Shown piece by piece: positions 53,233-64,000 of a DNA stretch of 64,000 nt. The DNA is taken from positions 3,117,501 to 3,181,500 of the forward strand of contig OY821777.1 in NCBI GenBank assembly GCA_963682175.1, read 5' to 3'. Positions within the stretch are counted from its first letter, which is position 1, and each line of letters opens with the position of its first letter. The DNA is from Triglochin maritima. Its lineage: Eukaryota; Streptophyta; Magnoliopsida; Alismatales; Juncaginaceae. Under the pieces are notes generated by a model. That model had not been told where the DNA came from, did not search any database, and saw nothing but the letters and a program-made list of their open reading frames with translations. A program made the translations under genes and the position numbers.

Positions 53233-54649
53233 ATTGGGATGGTCGGTCGTGGGAGCTCCTGTGGGAGTTATGTGGTGATGATGGCTGGTTTTCATGTTGG
53301 TACGACTTCGGATAACCTTTCACGGATGTGATGAAATGGTGTTCGTGGATAATCGATTAGTGTTATCTTTTTTTCTATTGGAATAGAGAGGATCGAAAAA
53401 TGAATATGCATCTTCGGATTTAGTTAGAACAAAAAAATAATTGGGACAATAATTTGTGTGGACGCATGCATGAATATTATTGATTAATTAGTGCTTCTTC
53501 GCGCATTCAATGTTTTTTTGCTGAAAATTATGTTCGAGTGCGAGTTGTGATTTTGGCTAATCTTATGAGCTAAGGATGATTGGGGTTAGATGATTCGGTT
53601 CTTTGTCTTTTCTTCTTTATGATTGGGGTTAGATTATTTACCAATGTTTTTTTCCTGTCGGATAAGATATGAGTAATTACTAATTAATGCCGCTCTTGGA
53701 TTATTGTGAACCTTATATATCCAATTCTTCCTATTTACTGGTTTGCTATATCTGAGGACGAAGCAAATTATAAAATGGAAGGATAGTAGAAATACGATAA
53801 CCAGTTAACCTCAATCATAAAAGAATTTAGTAACCATATTAAGCTCTAGTTTTTAAAAAAGAAAAGAAAACTTAAGGTAGACAAGTTAAAATTCCGATCC
53901 TTGGTAATATGACACCTTGTGTGCCATTGAGATATGACACTGAAAGTAGTTTTTTTGTTTTTGCACTACCATTGTTTCAAATTAACATTAATTGGATGTC
54001 CTTAATCTTGTAATTGTTTCATGAAAAAAGCCTAGAGAATTGATGGACTTAATTAATTTTTAACAATCCCAACCACCGTTGAGCTTACATATTTAATGAT
54101 TTGATATTCTTCTTTTTTTGTTTCACCGTGGTTGTATTTCCTGTTGCTTCGTATATATACTTGTGCTGCTTGAATTATATATATGACTTTCTACTTCAAT
54201 GAATTTCCTTTTACCACTTTCCCATTTCATATTTAGGATAGAACCAGGAGCTGTTGGCCATTTATCTTTGTCGTTATCATATAATATATTCTTATCGTTG
54301 TTCTGTAAGCAATAAAATAAAATCAGAAAGGCAGAAATGACAACATTATCCTCTGGTTTTGCGTAGGTGAATTCCAACATGTTCGGGTGATTTCTAGTGT
54401 GATTAATTATACTTATACTAGAGCTAGGTGGGAAGATGGCGGTGCTTCTTTTGTCACAATTCAAAAAGGTGGATAACATTAGTTGAATCCATGTCTATTC
54501 TCGAATAGTCAAAGATTTAAGTAACTACTGGAATCTCTAGGAGGAGGAAGTGGTGTAGATGTACCTCCAGAGCCCCCTCAAAGCTCTTGGTAGATTTACA
54601 CATATATTAGATTCACAACGAATTGAACCGCATCTTTAAAATGTAGTTG
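53233..54649. other. Intergenic spacer
   Basis: About 1.4 kb of A+T-rich host DNA. An open frame on the minus strand at 54123-54479 has no recognisable domain and no supporting context. I see no RNA gene or repeat family. Confidence 0.5.
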
Positions 54650-54654
54650 AAGTA

Positions 54655-54855
54655 TGTTGAAAGGAACGAAGGGACGCACCTCTTCACCAACCGGCACCTC
54701 GCTCCTCGAACGAACGCACCTCTTCACTGACAGGCGCGGCCCAGATCTCCAACGGATATCCTACCCGATGGCTTATATAAACCCTTGTATTCAAAATTCA
54801 AATAACATATATACAAAATATAATTTCTCTCCGCAAACACCTTCGTTTCTCAATA
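54655..54855 (+). repeat. Cop3 5' LTR
   Basis: Starts TGTTGAAAGG and ends CTCAATA. A TATA candidate (TTATATAA) lies at 54773-54780. It contains a direct repeat of CGCACCTCTTCAC (54674 and 54716 regions). Confidence 0.85.
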
Positions 54856-54867
54856 TGGTATCAGAGC
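54856..54867 (+). other. Cop3 primer binding site
   Basis: TGGTATCAGAGC directly follows the LTR and is complementary to initiator methionine tRNA. Confidence 0.85.
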
Positions 54868-55046
54868 GATCGCTCCATCATTGGTGATCCTCAGAGTGCC
54901 CACCACTCATCATCGGATCACCTCAGAGAAAACCAAACAAAACCAGAAAAAGCATGCACCACCTATCATCTTTGCCTCTCAAGGGGGTTGAAGGTGATAA
55001 ACAAAACCCCGACACTCAAAACCCTTGAAAGAAAATCAAGGAAAAC

Positions 55047-56006
55047 ATGACGGATCTGGAAAACAACGCCCCAAAACTGGTGTCTCAGCTGCTCAACGGA
55101 CAGAACTATCTGTCATGGGCACGCGCTGTCACACTGGCTAGCGGAAAAGGGAAGCTGGGACACATCTCCGGAACAACAAAGAAACCAGACGGGGATGACA
55201 CCGAAACAAAACAAGAAGAGTAGTAGGCGATGGACCACCTTGTAATGTCATGGGTGATCAACTCCATGCAACCAAAAATCGGGGTCATCTTCCTTTACAA
55301 AAACTCAGCGAAGGAGCTGTGGGATGCGGTTCAAAACATATATGGTAAAGCCCACAACTTCGCTCATATTTTTAAACTAAAACACGATCTGTCGCAGACG
55401 AAGCAGCAAGGACAAACCATCACGGAGTATCTCGGAACACTACAACGTGGATGGGATGAACTCGCTATCTACGAACCGGCGACTACTGACCAAAAAACCA
55501 TTCTCGAGCGGAAAGAAAGGGACCAAATCTATCAGTTCCTCATCGGACTCGACGACAGCTACGAAGCTATCCGAAGCCAAGTCCTGATGACTTCCAACCT
55601 TCCTGATCTCGCGTCCATCATCGCGATGATCCAACGGGAGGAGACCCGCCGAACCACCGCTCAGATCGCTGATCGATCAGAAACTCAGGTGTTCTTCGCC
55701 GTAAAACCACCAAATAAAACCAAAAAATATGGAAACAAACCACAGGAAACATGCGACAACTGTAAAAAAATCGGGCATAACAAGAACTCATGTTGGTTCC
55801 TACATCCGCATCTCCGACCAACAAGGGAAGGAGGAGATCATCAGAACAGAAATAGGAATGGGGGACCAACAGGAAACAGCGCGGCGGCAAACCCTAACAT
55901 GGAAGAGGAACGAAGAAAATGGGAAGGCGAATCGGTCGTTCGCTCGGATCCGCGGGGTTTTATAACCTCACGTGATTCTGGCGGATCCGGATTTCCTTTG
56001 ATCTGA
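55047..56006 (+). pseudogene. Cop3 Gag with two adjacent TAG stops
   Basis: The frame starts at ATG 55047 (MTDLENNAPKLVSQLLNGQN). Two successive TAG codons at 55221-55226 break it, and it then stays open to TGA at 56004. It shows the copia Gag core (NYLSWARAV, ELWDAVQNIYG, GWDELAIYEP) and a CCHC knuckle (CDNCKKIGHNKNSC). One of the TAG codons may replace a Trp, which is common at this point of the family. The Gag and pol parts are separated by a stop and need a frame change. Confidence 0.8.
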
Positions 56007-56229
56007 CCCGATTCCGTGAACCAATCGGATGCTCCACCTGCCGGACCCGGATCCAGCTCCAGATCCGACCCGATTCCGCTGGATCAATTACTGGCCCACC
56101 TCAGCGTATATTTGCAATCCACTCCTCAAGGTTCAGGTAATTGCGCAGGTATAACACTTTCTCCCAGAAATTTATCTGCATACCAATGAGATAGAAACTT
56201 AGCAAAAATAGGGCATGAAAATAATGATC

Positions 56230-57611
56230 AATGGATAATTGATTCTCGTGCTACTAACCACATGACCGGAAACTCTAGTTTACTAAGAAAAAACAAAAAT
56301 CATGTGAAATCATCTAACAATTTTGTGACTGTAGCAAACAATAATCAAGTAGAAATAAAAGGAATAGGTGAAACCACCATCTTAAATCAAACGAACAAAA
56401 ATATTTTATATGTCCCAACATTTACTTCTAATCTTCTTTCGGTAGCAAAAATTACACAAAATTTAATTTGCAATGTTATATTCACCCTGAATGATGTATT
56501 TTTTCAGGATCGAACTACAGGGAAGACGATTGGTAAAGGAGTCTATACCAGGGGACTCTACATTTTAGAAACTCCAAACAAAATTTTTTACACCTCTAGT
56601 GGGCCGAGTCATGACCTTTGGCATAAACGAATGGGACACCCGTCTCATCTAGTTTTAAAATCGTTATTTCCGTTTATTTCATTTCATTATGCATGTGATG
56701 TCTTCCAGTATTCCAAACAAACTAGACTTCCTTTTTCCAACTCTAACACCAAATCAAACTTTCCTTTTGAATTAGTCCACTCCGATATTTGGGGACCCGC
56801 TCCAGTCGAGTCTTACAACGGTTTTAAGTATTTTGTGCTATTTATTGATGATTTCTCACGGAACACTTGGACTTATCTCCTCAAAAACAAATCAGATGTT
56901 TTTCAGATTTTTTGTGAATTTACAACATTTATTAGAAATATGTATGATTTTAAAATCAAAACCTTAAGGACAGATAACGGGACAGAATACACCAGTCACA
57001 ACTTTCAATTTTTTTTAAAAAATCGGGGAATAGTACACCAAATGACATGCATTCACACCCCTCAACAAAATGGAGTTTCTGAAAGAAAAAATTGTCATCT
57101 TTTAAATGTAACTCGATCCCTACTTTTTCAAAATCATGTTCCCAAACGTTTTTGGTCTGATGCTGTCTTAACTGCTACTTATCTAATAAACCGCCTCCCT
57201 AGCCCTTCTCTTCAACATAAACAACCACTAGAGATACTCTTAGGACAGAAACTAACCTTAGATCATCTTGAAGTCTTTGGATGTGTATGCTTTGTTCATA
57301 AGAAACGCATAGATAAATTTGATAGCAATTCTGTAAAATGCCTATTTCTTGGTTATTCTTTCAACAAAAAGGGGTACAAATGTTTTAACCCCGAAACTTG
57401 TAAAATGTATATCTCTCGGGATGTAATATTTAGAGAAAATGAGTCTTACTTCAACATTGTCGGTACAACCAAGTCTTCCCCGGACATCACACCCGTTTTA
57501 CCTGAATTCAACATCCACCAACCTGAAGAAGAAGAAGAAGAAGAAGAAGAGGAAGACGAAGAAGAACGAGAAGAAGAACAAGAAGAAGGAAGAAACGAAG
57601 GACGAGAATAA
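56230..57611 (+). pseudogene. Cop3 protease end and integrase
   Basis: A frame from about 56230 contains a damaged protease motif (DSRATNHM where DSGATDHM is usual). The integrase follows: HHCC finger with one Cys replaced (CDVFQYSKQTRL), core with HSDIWGP, RTDNGTEYTS and QQNGVSERKN supplying D, D, E, and the GKQ-type region after LGYSFNKKGYKCF. It ends in a Glu/acid run from a GAA/GAG repeat (57520-57600) and a stop at 57609. Upstream, a TGA at 56189 cuts the link with Gag. Confidence 0.85.
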
Positions 57612-59353
57612 AATAACGAAAGCAACACAGAAACCAGAAATCCACCTCCAACACCCCCAAGAAGATCTACTCGACCAACTCGTCTACCCACTAGGTTTAA
57701 AGACTTTATCACCTCACAAGTAACTTATCCCATTGAGAATTATCTAACCTATAAACAAATACAACCAAACTATAGGGCATTCTTAACTCAAATAAACGAA
57801 AACCTAGAACCTAAGAACTACGATGAAGCTAGTTGCAACCCTAAATGGAAAAAAGTCATGCAAGAAGAACTTAAAGCCTTAGAAACCAACAACACTTGGA
57901 CCCTTATTCCTAAACCTAATGGAACCAAACCCGTTGGATGCAAATGGGTCTACAAAATAAAATACAATAGCAATGGAACTATCGAAAGATATAAAGCACG
58001 CCTTGTAGCAAAAGGGTATACCCAAACCTACGGTCTTGATTACCTTGAGACCTTTGCACCAGTAGCAAAAATGAACAATGTTCGTGTTCTCCTATCCATA
58101 GCTGTTAACAAGTGTTGGACACTTTACCAAATGGATGTCAGAAATGCCTTTCTCCAAGGCACTCTTGAAGAAGAAGTATATATGATACCACCACTAGGAT
58201 ACAACACCTCTCCCAACCAGGTATGAAAACTCAACAAAGCCATTTATGGCCTGAAGCAATCCCCTCGGGCATGGTACGCAAAACTTAGTTACTTTCTTAT
58301 CGCTTATGGTTTTTTTTAAATCTTCCGCTGATGCATCAATGTTTACTAGTCACCATAAGGGGGAAACTACCATAGTCTTGGTCTACGTAGACGATATCAT
58401 CATTACTGGGGATAATAACGAAAAAATCAATCAAGTTAAACACTACCTAAAAAGGAAATTTGATATAAAAGACCTAGGCTTATTGAAATATTTCTTAGGA
58501 ATAGAAATTGCATATTCGAAGAAAGGACTATTCCTATCACAAAGGAAATATGCCCTAGACCTATTAAAAGAAACAGGAAAACTTGGAGCCAGACCAGCTA
58601 ATACACCCATTGAGGCAAATCTCAAAACCAGTCCAACTAACGGGGAACCTGTTAAAGATATTCATCAATACCAAAGACTTGTAAGAAAACTTATATATTT
58701 AACTGTAACCAGACCGGATATCACCTTCGTTGTTAGCATAATTAGTCAATTCATGCATGCACCTCGAACATCACATTTAGATATTATTGATAGAATTCTA
58801 AGGTACATCAAACAAACCCTAGGACAAGGATTACTAATGAAAAACAACAATTCTAACAGTATCATTGGTTTTTCAGATGTCGATTGGGGCAGGGAGCCAT
58901 GATCGAAGATCAACTACTGGTTTTTGCATGTTTGTTGGTGGAAATCTTGTAACTTGGAGGAGTAAGAAACAAAAAGTCGTTGCTCGATCAAGCGCAGAAG
59001 CAGAGTATCGAGCAATGACATCCACCACCAACGAACTCATTTGGTTAAAACAACTTCTTCGAGATATGGGTCAAACTCACACTTCAACTATAAACATGTT
59101 TTGCGACAACAACGTTGCCCGACACATTGCATCGAACCCCGTGTTTCACGAAAGAACCAAACACATTGAAGTTGATTATCACTTCATCCGTGAAAAAATT
59201 CAGGCTGGGGAAATAGAAGTCCCATACGTCTCCAGCAAAGAACAATTGGCAGACGTCTTCACCAAAGCTCTAAGTCAGAAAGCATTCAACATCATCATAA
59301 GCAAGTTAGGCACCTACAATCTCTTCCAGACCCAACTTGAGGGGGAGTGCTGA
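57612..59353 (+). pseudogene. Cop3 RT and RNase H with frameshifts
   Basis: The RT palm starts near 57858 (KALETNNTWTLIPKP, RYKARLVAKGYTQ, QMDVRNAFLQG). It meets TGA at 58225, probably in place of Trp before KLNKAIYGLKQSPRAW. A T-run near 58310 shifts the frame. The catalytic box YVDDIIITGD is intact at about 58387. A second break at about 58890 (DVDWGREP against GSHDRRSTTGF) leads into RNase H with ARSSAEAEYRAM and FCDNNVA. No more than domain pieces could be made. Confidence 0.85.
59337..59347 (+). other. Cop3 polypurine tract
   Basis: TTGAGGGGGAG lies directly before the 3' LTR start TGCTGAAAGG. It overlaps the last codons of the RNase H frame. Confidence 0.75.
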
Positions 59354-59548
59354 AAGGAACGAAGGGACGCACCTCTTCACCAACCGACACCTCGCTCCTC
59401 GAACGAACGCACCTCTTCACCAACAGGCGCGACCCAGATCTCCAACGGATATCCTACCCGATGGCTTATATAAACCCTTGTATTCAAAATTCAAATAACA
59501 TATATACAAAATATAATTTCTCTCCGCAAACACCTTCGTTTCTCAATA
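59348..59548 (+). repeat. Cop3 3' LTR
   Basis: Direct repeat of 54655-54855, starting TGCTGAAAGG and ending CTCAATA. It has a TATA candidate near 59465-59472 and is followed by the TSD copy AAGTA. Confidence 0.85.
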
Positions 59549-59553
59549 AAGTA

Positions 59554-59676
59554 AGATAGATTGCATGTTATATTTAGACTTTTTTCGAGGTAAAATGTTA
59601 GAACTATGACTTTTTGATATTTGATAATTGATGATTGATAAAAAAAATGTTATATTGATAAGGTCCATTAAAATTC
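59554..59676. other. Host spacer between Cop3 and MULE C
   Basis: 123 bp of A+T-rich sequence without features. Its last nine bases (TTAAAATTC) would be the left TSD of MULE C. Confidence 0.5.
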
Positions 59677-59822
59677 TGAATTGCTAAACATCGCCCCAAA
59701 ATTACTTAAATCGTCCCTTGAAATTACCAAATTGCCCTTCCTCCTATTTTTGCTTATATATCTCACAATTTCACTCTTTTCTCAAAACTTTCTCTTCCTA
59801 TACCTACTACAGAAGATTACGA
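59677..59822 (+). promoter_or_regulatory. MULE C left TIR and leader
   Basis: Nearly identical to 43033-43178 of copy B, with a handful of transitions. It precedes the first ATG at 59823 by the same 146 bp. Confidence 0.75.
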
Positions 59823-59937
59823 ATGTTTCGGAGGCAATGGAAGCAGCCAGCAGTTCCCCCGGTGTACCCGTATATGGTAACCTTACGTTATTTATTTGTT
59901 TTCAAAAAAAAATTTAAAAAAGTGGTCGGCGTCCGAG

Positions 59938-60161
59938 AGAGACGCCCCCCGCATGGGGCGGGCGTCCGAGGAAGTCGCTCCCCCCATGGGGGGAGCGACT
60001 TCCGATGACGCCCGCTTCATGCGGGGGGCGTCTCCCTCGGACGCCGAACAGTAGCGGGAGACGTCTGCGAAAGACGTCTTCGGAAGACGTCTCCCCTAAG
60101 GAGGAGGCGTCTCCGACAGGCGCCTCCACCATGCGGGAGGCGTCTCTCGCAGACGCCTCCA
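59938..60161. repeat. Left 33-bp palindrome array of MULE C (about 7 units)
   Basis: Same start and period as in copy B for units 1-4. A 20-bp deletion merges units 5 and 6, and two units follow. In unit 2 the arms read GGAAGTCGCTC and GAGCGACTTCC, where copy B has GGAAGCCGCTC and GAGCGGCTTCC, a paired change that keeps the palindrome. Confidence 0.88.
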
Positions 60162-60179
60162 CAAATTTGTTTTTAATTT

Positions 60180-60410
60180 TTGTTAAATCTGATAATTACT
60201 TTAATAAATTGTGATAAATCTGAAAATTTAATTTAACAAATTCTTATTAAGTTTAACATTTGTGATATTTAGTTTTAACAATTTTTGATTTAATTTAACA
60301 ATTGTGATAAATATGATAATTTAGTTTAACAAATTTTGATTTAGTTTAACAATTGTGATAAATATGATAATTTAGTTTAACAAATTTGTATTTAAAATTT
60401 CAATTAATAG
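60180..60410. repeat. A+T-rich repeats in intron 1 of MULE C
   Basis: Variants of TTTAGTTTAACAAATTTTGA and TTGTGATAAATATGATAATT fill the intron up to the acceptor AATAG. The tract is shorter than in copy B. Confidence 0.55.
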
Positions 60411-62452
60411 TCATCGGGTCACAGTGGAGGGAAAGACAAGTCGATACCATTACACGTCTTCCGTTCTTTAGAGGATGATTCAGCACCGCGTCATCCACGT
60501 AGACGGGGGATATCTGCTTCGGTCAGGAGGGAGAGAGAGGCATTACGTCGTCGTGAGGAGGATGATGATTCCTTCGATGATGAGCATGTGGACAGTCCCG
60601 ACGACGGGAGCGACGATGATGACCCGTATGAGTTAGAGCGCCCGGAGGTGTAGAGGCAGGGGGAGTATAGCAGAGGACGTGGTCGAGCGGGTAGTTCTAC
60701 TTCCGCTGGATGGATGGTGCGGAAGGGTAGGGGTGGGAGGTTTACGACCGGGGATTCGAGCTCGTGCACTGTAGATCCCCGCGCTCAGAAGAAGAAGAGG
60801 GTCCAGGACGATTCTTGGATCGTGAGCAGTATGACGCCTGATGGTCCTTTAGATGGGAGCGTCATTCCTAGTTTCTGGGGTCACATCGCTAGACGGATCT
60901 GGGACGGAGAGGATCGGAAGGTTCTGAAGTGCCATAATCGGCACAGAGCCTGTACAGCACTACAGGGTTGGCGGTCTACACTGAGTGCTGATATCAGAGA
61001 GGAGATTAGTGTAACGCATTTGGGGCACTTACCGTACAACATGTTCCCTTATCTCGACATGCCTTTGATTTTTGCGTTTGTGGAGCGGTGGCAGCCTGAC
61101 ACCAACACTTTTCACATGCCTTTCGGAGAGATGACGATCATGCTTCACGATGTTTTCCAGATCCTGCGACTTCCTGTGGATGGTCGTCTGGTTAGTGCTC
61201 AGGGGTCGACGTCTGAGCTGAGGTGTTATGTGGCAGAGTTGCTTGGTGTCACACCTGATGGTCTGGCGAGAGATACAGCTTTATGGAGTGGTGGTGGTGT
61301 CGGCATCGACTCCCTTGAGGACCTATGCAGACGGGCACGACCTCCGCGGGCCGATGATACACAGTTGACGACGTACCTATTCTTGATGCTCGGAGCCGTC
61401 TTGTTTGTCGACAAGAGTGGTTGCCGGATCAGACCACGCGATCTATTGGAGGCTAGGGACCCGGACACCGTTCGTGAGTACTCGTGGGGCTCAGCGACGT
61501 TGGCATACCTGTACCGTCAGCTTGGGATAGCTAGCCGTGCGGATTGTTCTGGGATTGCAGGTTGTCTTACGCTGCTGCAGGCGTGGATATACTAGTACTT
61601 TCCCGCATTGCGCCCGCATCGTGAGCGGAAGATTATCTAGGAGGGTCATCCACATTCGGGTATGTGGGCCGTCCGGAGCGAGGACAAGAGCGATAGACGA
61701 TTGCGTTCAATCCGCGCACGGCTAGATCAGATGACTGCATCAGAGGTATCAAACTTTACACCATTTACATTTATTTATTTAATTTTAAGATGTATTATTA
61801 TTAATGTGTTTAAGTTTAGGTGGAGTGGTTACCCTATGGTCCTGACCTAGCAGCGGAGGTCCCGAGGACTTTATTGATGGGCCTTATTCGTTATCGGGAT
61901 ATCATAGAGCCTTATATGCCCGATCGTGTCTTGCGTCAGTTAGGATATGTTCAGGTGATCCCGGTTGACATCCCGACACCAGAGCATGCAGTGCGGTCTG
62001 CGACTGCAGCGACGTACGACGTCAGGTTCCCCGCTTCTACAGCGGAATCGACTTGGTGGACATTTCCGAGATCATGCCGACTATTCCTTGGCGACTTCAG
62101 ACGTAGTCGCGACCCCTCCGAGTGTGATGCACGTTATCTTGATTGGTTCGGTAGTTACTCACATTCTGTCATCGTCCGTGGTGCCTCCCGGAGAGCAGAT
62201 CGACCACTAGATAGGACGTGTGGCGATCTGGTAATTTTTTCATTTTATCTATATTTATTTGTTAATGTACGCTAATGTTAATGTTATGTGCAGTGGATGG
62301 GTAAGATAATACGGGTTGTAGAGCCATTCTTGCAGAGGAGGGATGAGCTGCCAGACGATGACATGAGAGCTGCATGCGGAGACTTGGATGAGATCATACA
62401 GTCGTGGCATACTCAGTTAGGCATCTCCGACAATGATTCGGATGATGAGTAG

Positions 62453-62738
62453 GCTGATCTGTTGTACCGTAGTCTTAGTATTTGCATTTATATTTGTTTA
62501 TCTGTCGTACGCTTATTATTTGTATTTGTGTTTGTGTTTGCTAACATGTCGTACACTTATTGTTTGTATTTGTGTTTGCTTATCTGTCATACGCTTATTA
62601 TTTTTATTTGTGTTTGCTAACCTATCGTACTATTATATATAATGCAAATAAAACAAACATATCAAAACATATTACATAATAAAGCAACACTATATAATGT
62701 ACAAACATATCAAAACATATTACACAATTGTACAAACA
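62453..62738. repeat. Spacer between the convergent genes of MULE C
   Basis: Tandem TGTCGTACGCTTATTATTTG-like units and ACATATCAAAACATATTAC-like units, as in copy B but shorter. No gene is visible. Confidence 0.55.
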
Positions 62739-62740
62739 TA

Positions 62741-63360
62741 TCAAAACATATTACATAATTGTTGCCAATATGCTATCCTATTTTGGTATTGTAGCTCCCA
62801 TCCAATAACACTTTCATCTCGTATTTGAAACCACAGAGTCGCTATAGGAGGTACGGGGAATCCCTCATTCAAATCCAAACGAATGTAATGAGCGTAACTC
62901 CCTAAATGAGCAATAATCAACTCTCTGCATGGTCTCGTCACGGTAGGCGGACTCTCCCAAGGTAGAACTGTAAGACATGGGTACAATGAACCATCATTTC
63001 CAAGAGAGAAGAACATAACTGCACACTTGTAAAAATTTGCAATGGGAAACAAGTCCGTCCACGTCTCCATGTAGTGATTCTCGCCACAAGGTCCCCCACC
63101 CCAATTAATCCGGTGACGAGCCTGCGCCACACCGTCGTAGTATATGTGTTCATAAAAAGATGGCTTCGCAGCTATCTCATTTGAAATCGAATGACGGGCG
63201 AGTTGCCAATTGTCTTCACCACCGTGGAAAACATCGGCGACACATCGAAATCCACAGTTTCCATCAGCACGTACATCATTCCACTGGTGTAGGAATGACA
63301 TAATGATTCCTGGAATCCTATCTGCATATGGGAAGTCGTCTACGTCAGCCCGCCCAGTCA
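62741..63360 (-). CDS. OTU cysteine-protease exon of MULE C (open)
   Basis: The exon begins at the acceptor TTGTAG|TG (63360) in the phase that fits the transposase donor. It runs 620 nt to its stop, giving about 205 residues in frame. Motifs are RADGNCGFRCVADVFHGG near residue 30 (OTU Asp and catalytic Cys) and AHLGSYAHYIRLDL near residue 150 (probable catalytic His). GENHYMETWTDLFPIANF lies between. In copy B this exon has a one-base deletion. The domain would remove ubiquitin or a similar modifier if it is active. It can only be translated after splicing to the transposase exon, which has a nonsense codon in this copy. Confidence 0.8.
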
Positions 63361-63464
63361 CTACAATATGAACAAAAAATGCAGTTACATATAATAACAA
63401 AAGATACATATTTACTGAAATAAATAACAAAATTATAATAACAATAAATATAGGGATAGTATAC

Positions 63465-64000
63465 CTGATCCTCCCCTTACAGACGAAGAACCAAAAGATC
63501 GACCACGACCTTTGCTTCCACTACCGGAAGAACGACCACGACCTCTACTCCCACTACCTGAAGATCGACCACTACCTCGCTCTGCATACTCAAACGCACT
63601 AGGGTCCCGTCGTGTAGACTTTCCCCTTGGTCGACATCGTAGCTTTGTTTTTTCTGCAGGCTCTCTCAAATTTGAATGTTCGGGGTGTAGTTGCTCGAAT
63701 AAAACCCGAGAGGCAGATCGAATTACGGTAGGGTCACTTCCTGCAATCTCATCAACCAGGCTGCGAAAATGTTCGGCGTCTTGAGCTGCCTGAGACACAA
63801 ACTCTGCGTTCCCGTCTCCTTCCCCAATGACAAGTGTCCTCCAGAACGGATGAATCTGCTATAAGTAAATTCCGTTGTCTGATTCAAGACATCCGCGGAT
63901 GGTACATGCGCAAGGTATCCCATGAGAAGTCAAGAAAGTGCACTCGCAACGATATTCAACTTCATCATCTAACTGTTGCATTCTCTTCACCTCCTGACTC
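63465..64000 (-). pseudogene. Transposase gene of MULE C, 3' part, with a nonsense codon
   Basis: The exon ends at the donor TCAG|GTATAC (63465) and extends past the window edge. It encodes the SWIM-like region and the RG/SG-rich tail with RPRGKSTRRDPSAFEYAERG. In-frame TAG at 63859-63861 replaces GAG of copy B (TAC TTA GAG CAG). Translation would stop before the tail and the OTU domain. Confidence 0.8.

Larger units (their letters stand above)
54655..59548 (+). mobile_element. Ty1/copia retrotransposon Cop3 (RE1-like, decayed)
   Basis: Two 201-bp LTRs (54655-54855 and 59348-59548) enclose PBS, gag, integrase, RT, RNase H and PPT in the usual copia order. The TSD AAGTA flanks it (54650-54654, 59549-59553). 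The LTRs differ at about five positions, all transitions, so the copy is older than Cop2 and the Tat/Ogre element. It is unrelated to Cop1/Cop2 in LTR and Gag sequence. Several stops and frameshifts make it non-autonomous. Confidence 0.9.
59823..62452 (+). pseudogene. Mobile-domain (MAIN-like) gene of MULE C, broken by three nonsense codons
   Basis: The exon plan equals copy B: 59823-59876, 60411-61745, 61820-62230 and 62294-62452. In-frame TAG codons at 60651, 61593 and 61638 replace GAG, GAG and GAC of copy B. Splice sites and frame are otherwise kept, including a one-codon insertion in the last exon. The first codons are altered (MFRRQWKQP). The longest open piece (60714-61595) covers the central mobile domain with VERWQPDTNTFHMPFGEMT. 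It cannot yield the full protein. Confidence 0.85.
59677..64000. mobile_element. MULE copy C, left part (continues beyond the window)
   Basis: The left TIR (TGAATTGCTAAACATCG) and the gene layout follow copy B closely and in the same orientation. The window ends inside the transposase exon, so the right end and TSD are not visible. The mobile-domain gene has three nonsense codons and the transposase at least one, whereas the OTU exon is open. Confidence 0.88.

Noticed and set aside
54123..54479. Minus-strand gene of 118 codons
   Set aside because: No recognised domain, no splice or promoter context, A+T-rich spacer. Chance is the best explanation.
57446..57712. Ser-rich minus-strand protein and Lys-rich plus-strand protein at the GAA repeat
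   Set aside because: Both are other-frame readings of the GAA/GAG repeat that codes the Glu run at the end of the Cop3 integrase frame.

Overview
The window is nuclear DNA of a flowering plant, probably a eudicot. It has spliced host genes with GT-AG introns, A+T-rich spacers and layers of plant-type transposable elements. There is no sign of a bacterial or organellar origin. Host sequence is limited to the 5' end of a small membrane or secreted protein gene at the left edge (minus strand), a four-exon WD40 gene related to WDR25/CDC40 (39882-42748, minus), a frameshifted RING-H2 gene (about 52885-53232, plus) and short spacers. Everything else is mobile DNA.

Region 1 (400-39017) is one old Mutator-like element, MULE A, flanked by a perfect 9-bp target duplication TTTCAAAAC (391-399 and 39018-39026). 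It has been inflated by insertions inside insertions. A Ty1/copia element (Cop1, plus strand, 716-37438) sits in the MULE transposase gene and has lost its 5' LTR in a deletion. A sister copia element (Cop2, minus strand, 4102-13320, LTRs of equal length, TSD GGTAC) sits in Cop1 in the opposite orientation. A 20.5-kb Ty3/gypsy element of the Tat/Ogre type (minus strand, 14176-34675, 3963-bp LTRs, TSD GGTGT) also sits in Cop1 and carries an uninterrupted 2830-codon polyprotein with two RNase H domains.

Region 2 (39027-43023) is host DNA with the WD40 gene. Region 3 (43033-49520) is a complete MULE, copy B. It has two convergent genes. One is a plant mobile domain (MAIN-like) protein. The other is a FAR1-type MULE transposase spliced to an OTU cysteine-protease domain. 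Both genes start just inside the TIRs with a tiny first exon, and both first introns carry an array of GC-rich palindromes with an exact 33-bp period. Region 4 (50301-53232) holds a 217-bp MITE, a 2164-bp PIF/Harbinger element and the RING-H2 gene. Region 5 (54655-59548) is a third copia element, unrelated to the first two. Region 6 (59677 to the window end) is MULE copy C, in the same orientation as A and B.

The most unusual structures are the 33-bp-period palindrome arrays of the MULE family, which show a paired compensatory change between copies B and C, and two families of structured hairpins in the Tat/Ogre element. One of these is a dispersed hairpin of about 60 nt, present ten times with a compensatory change. 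The other is a cluster of four tRNA-T-arm-like hairpins in the LTR leader. MULE B and C have decayed in complementary ways: B has an intact mobile-domain gene and a frameshifted OTU exon, while C has the reverse.
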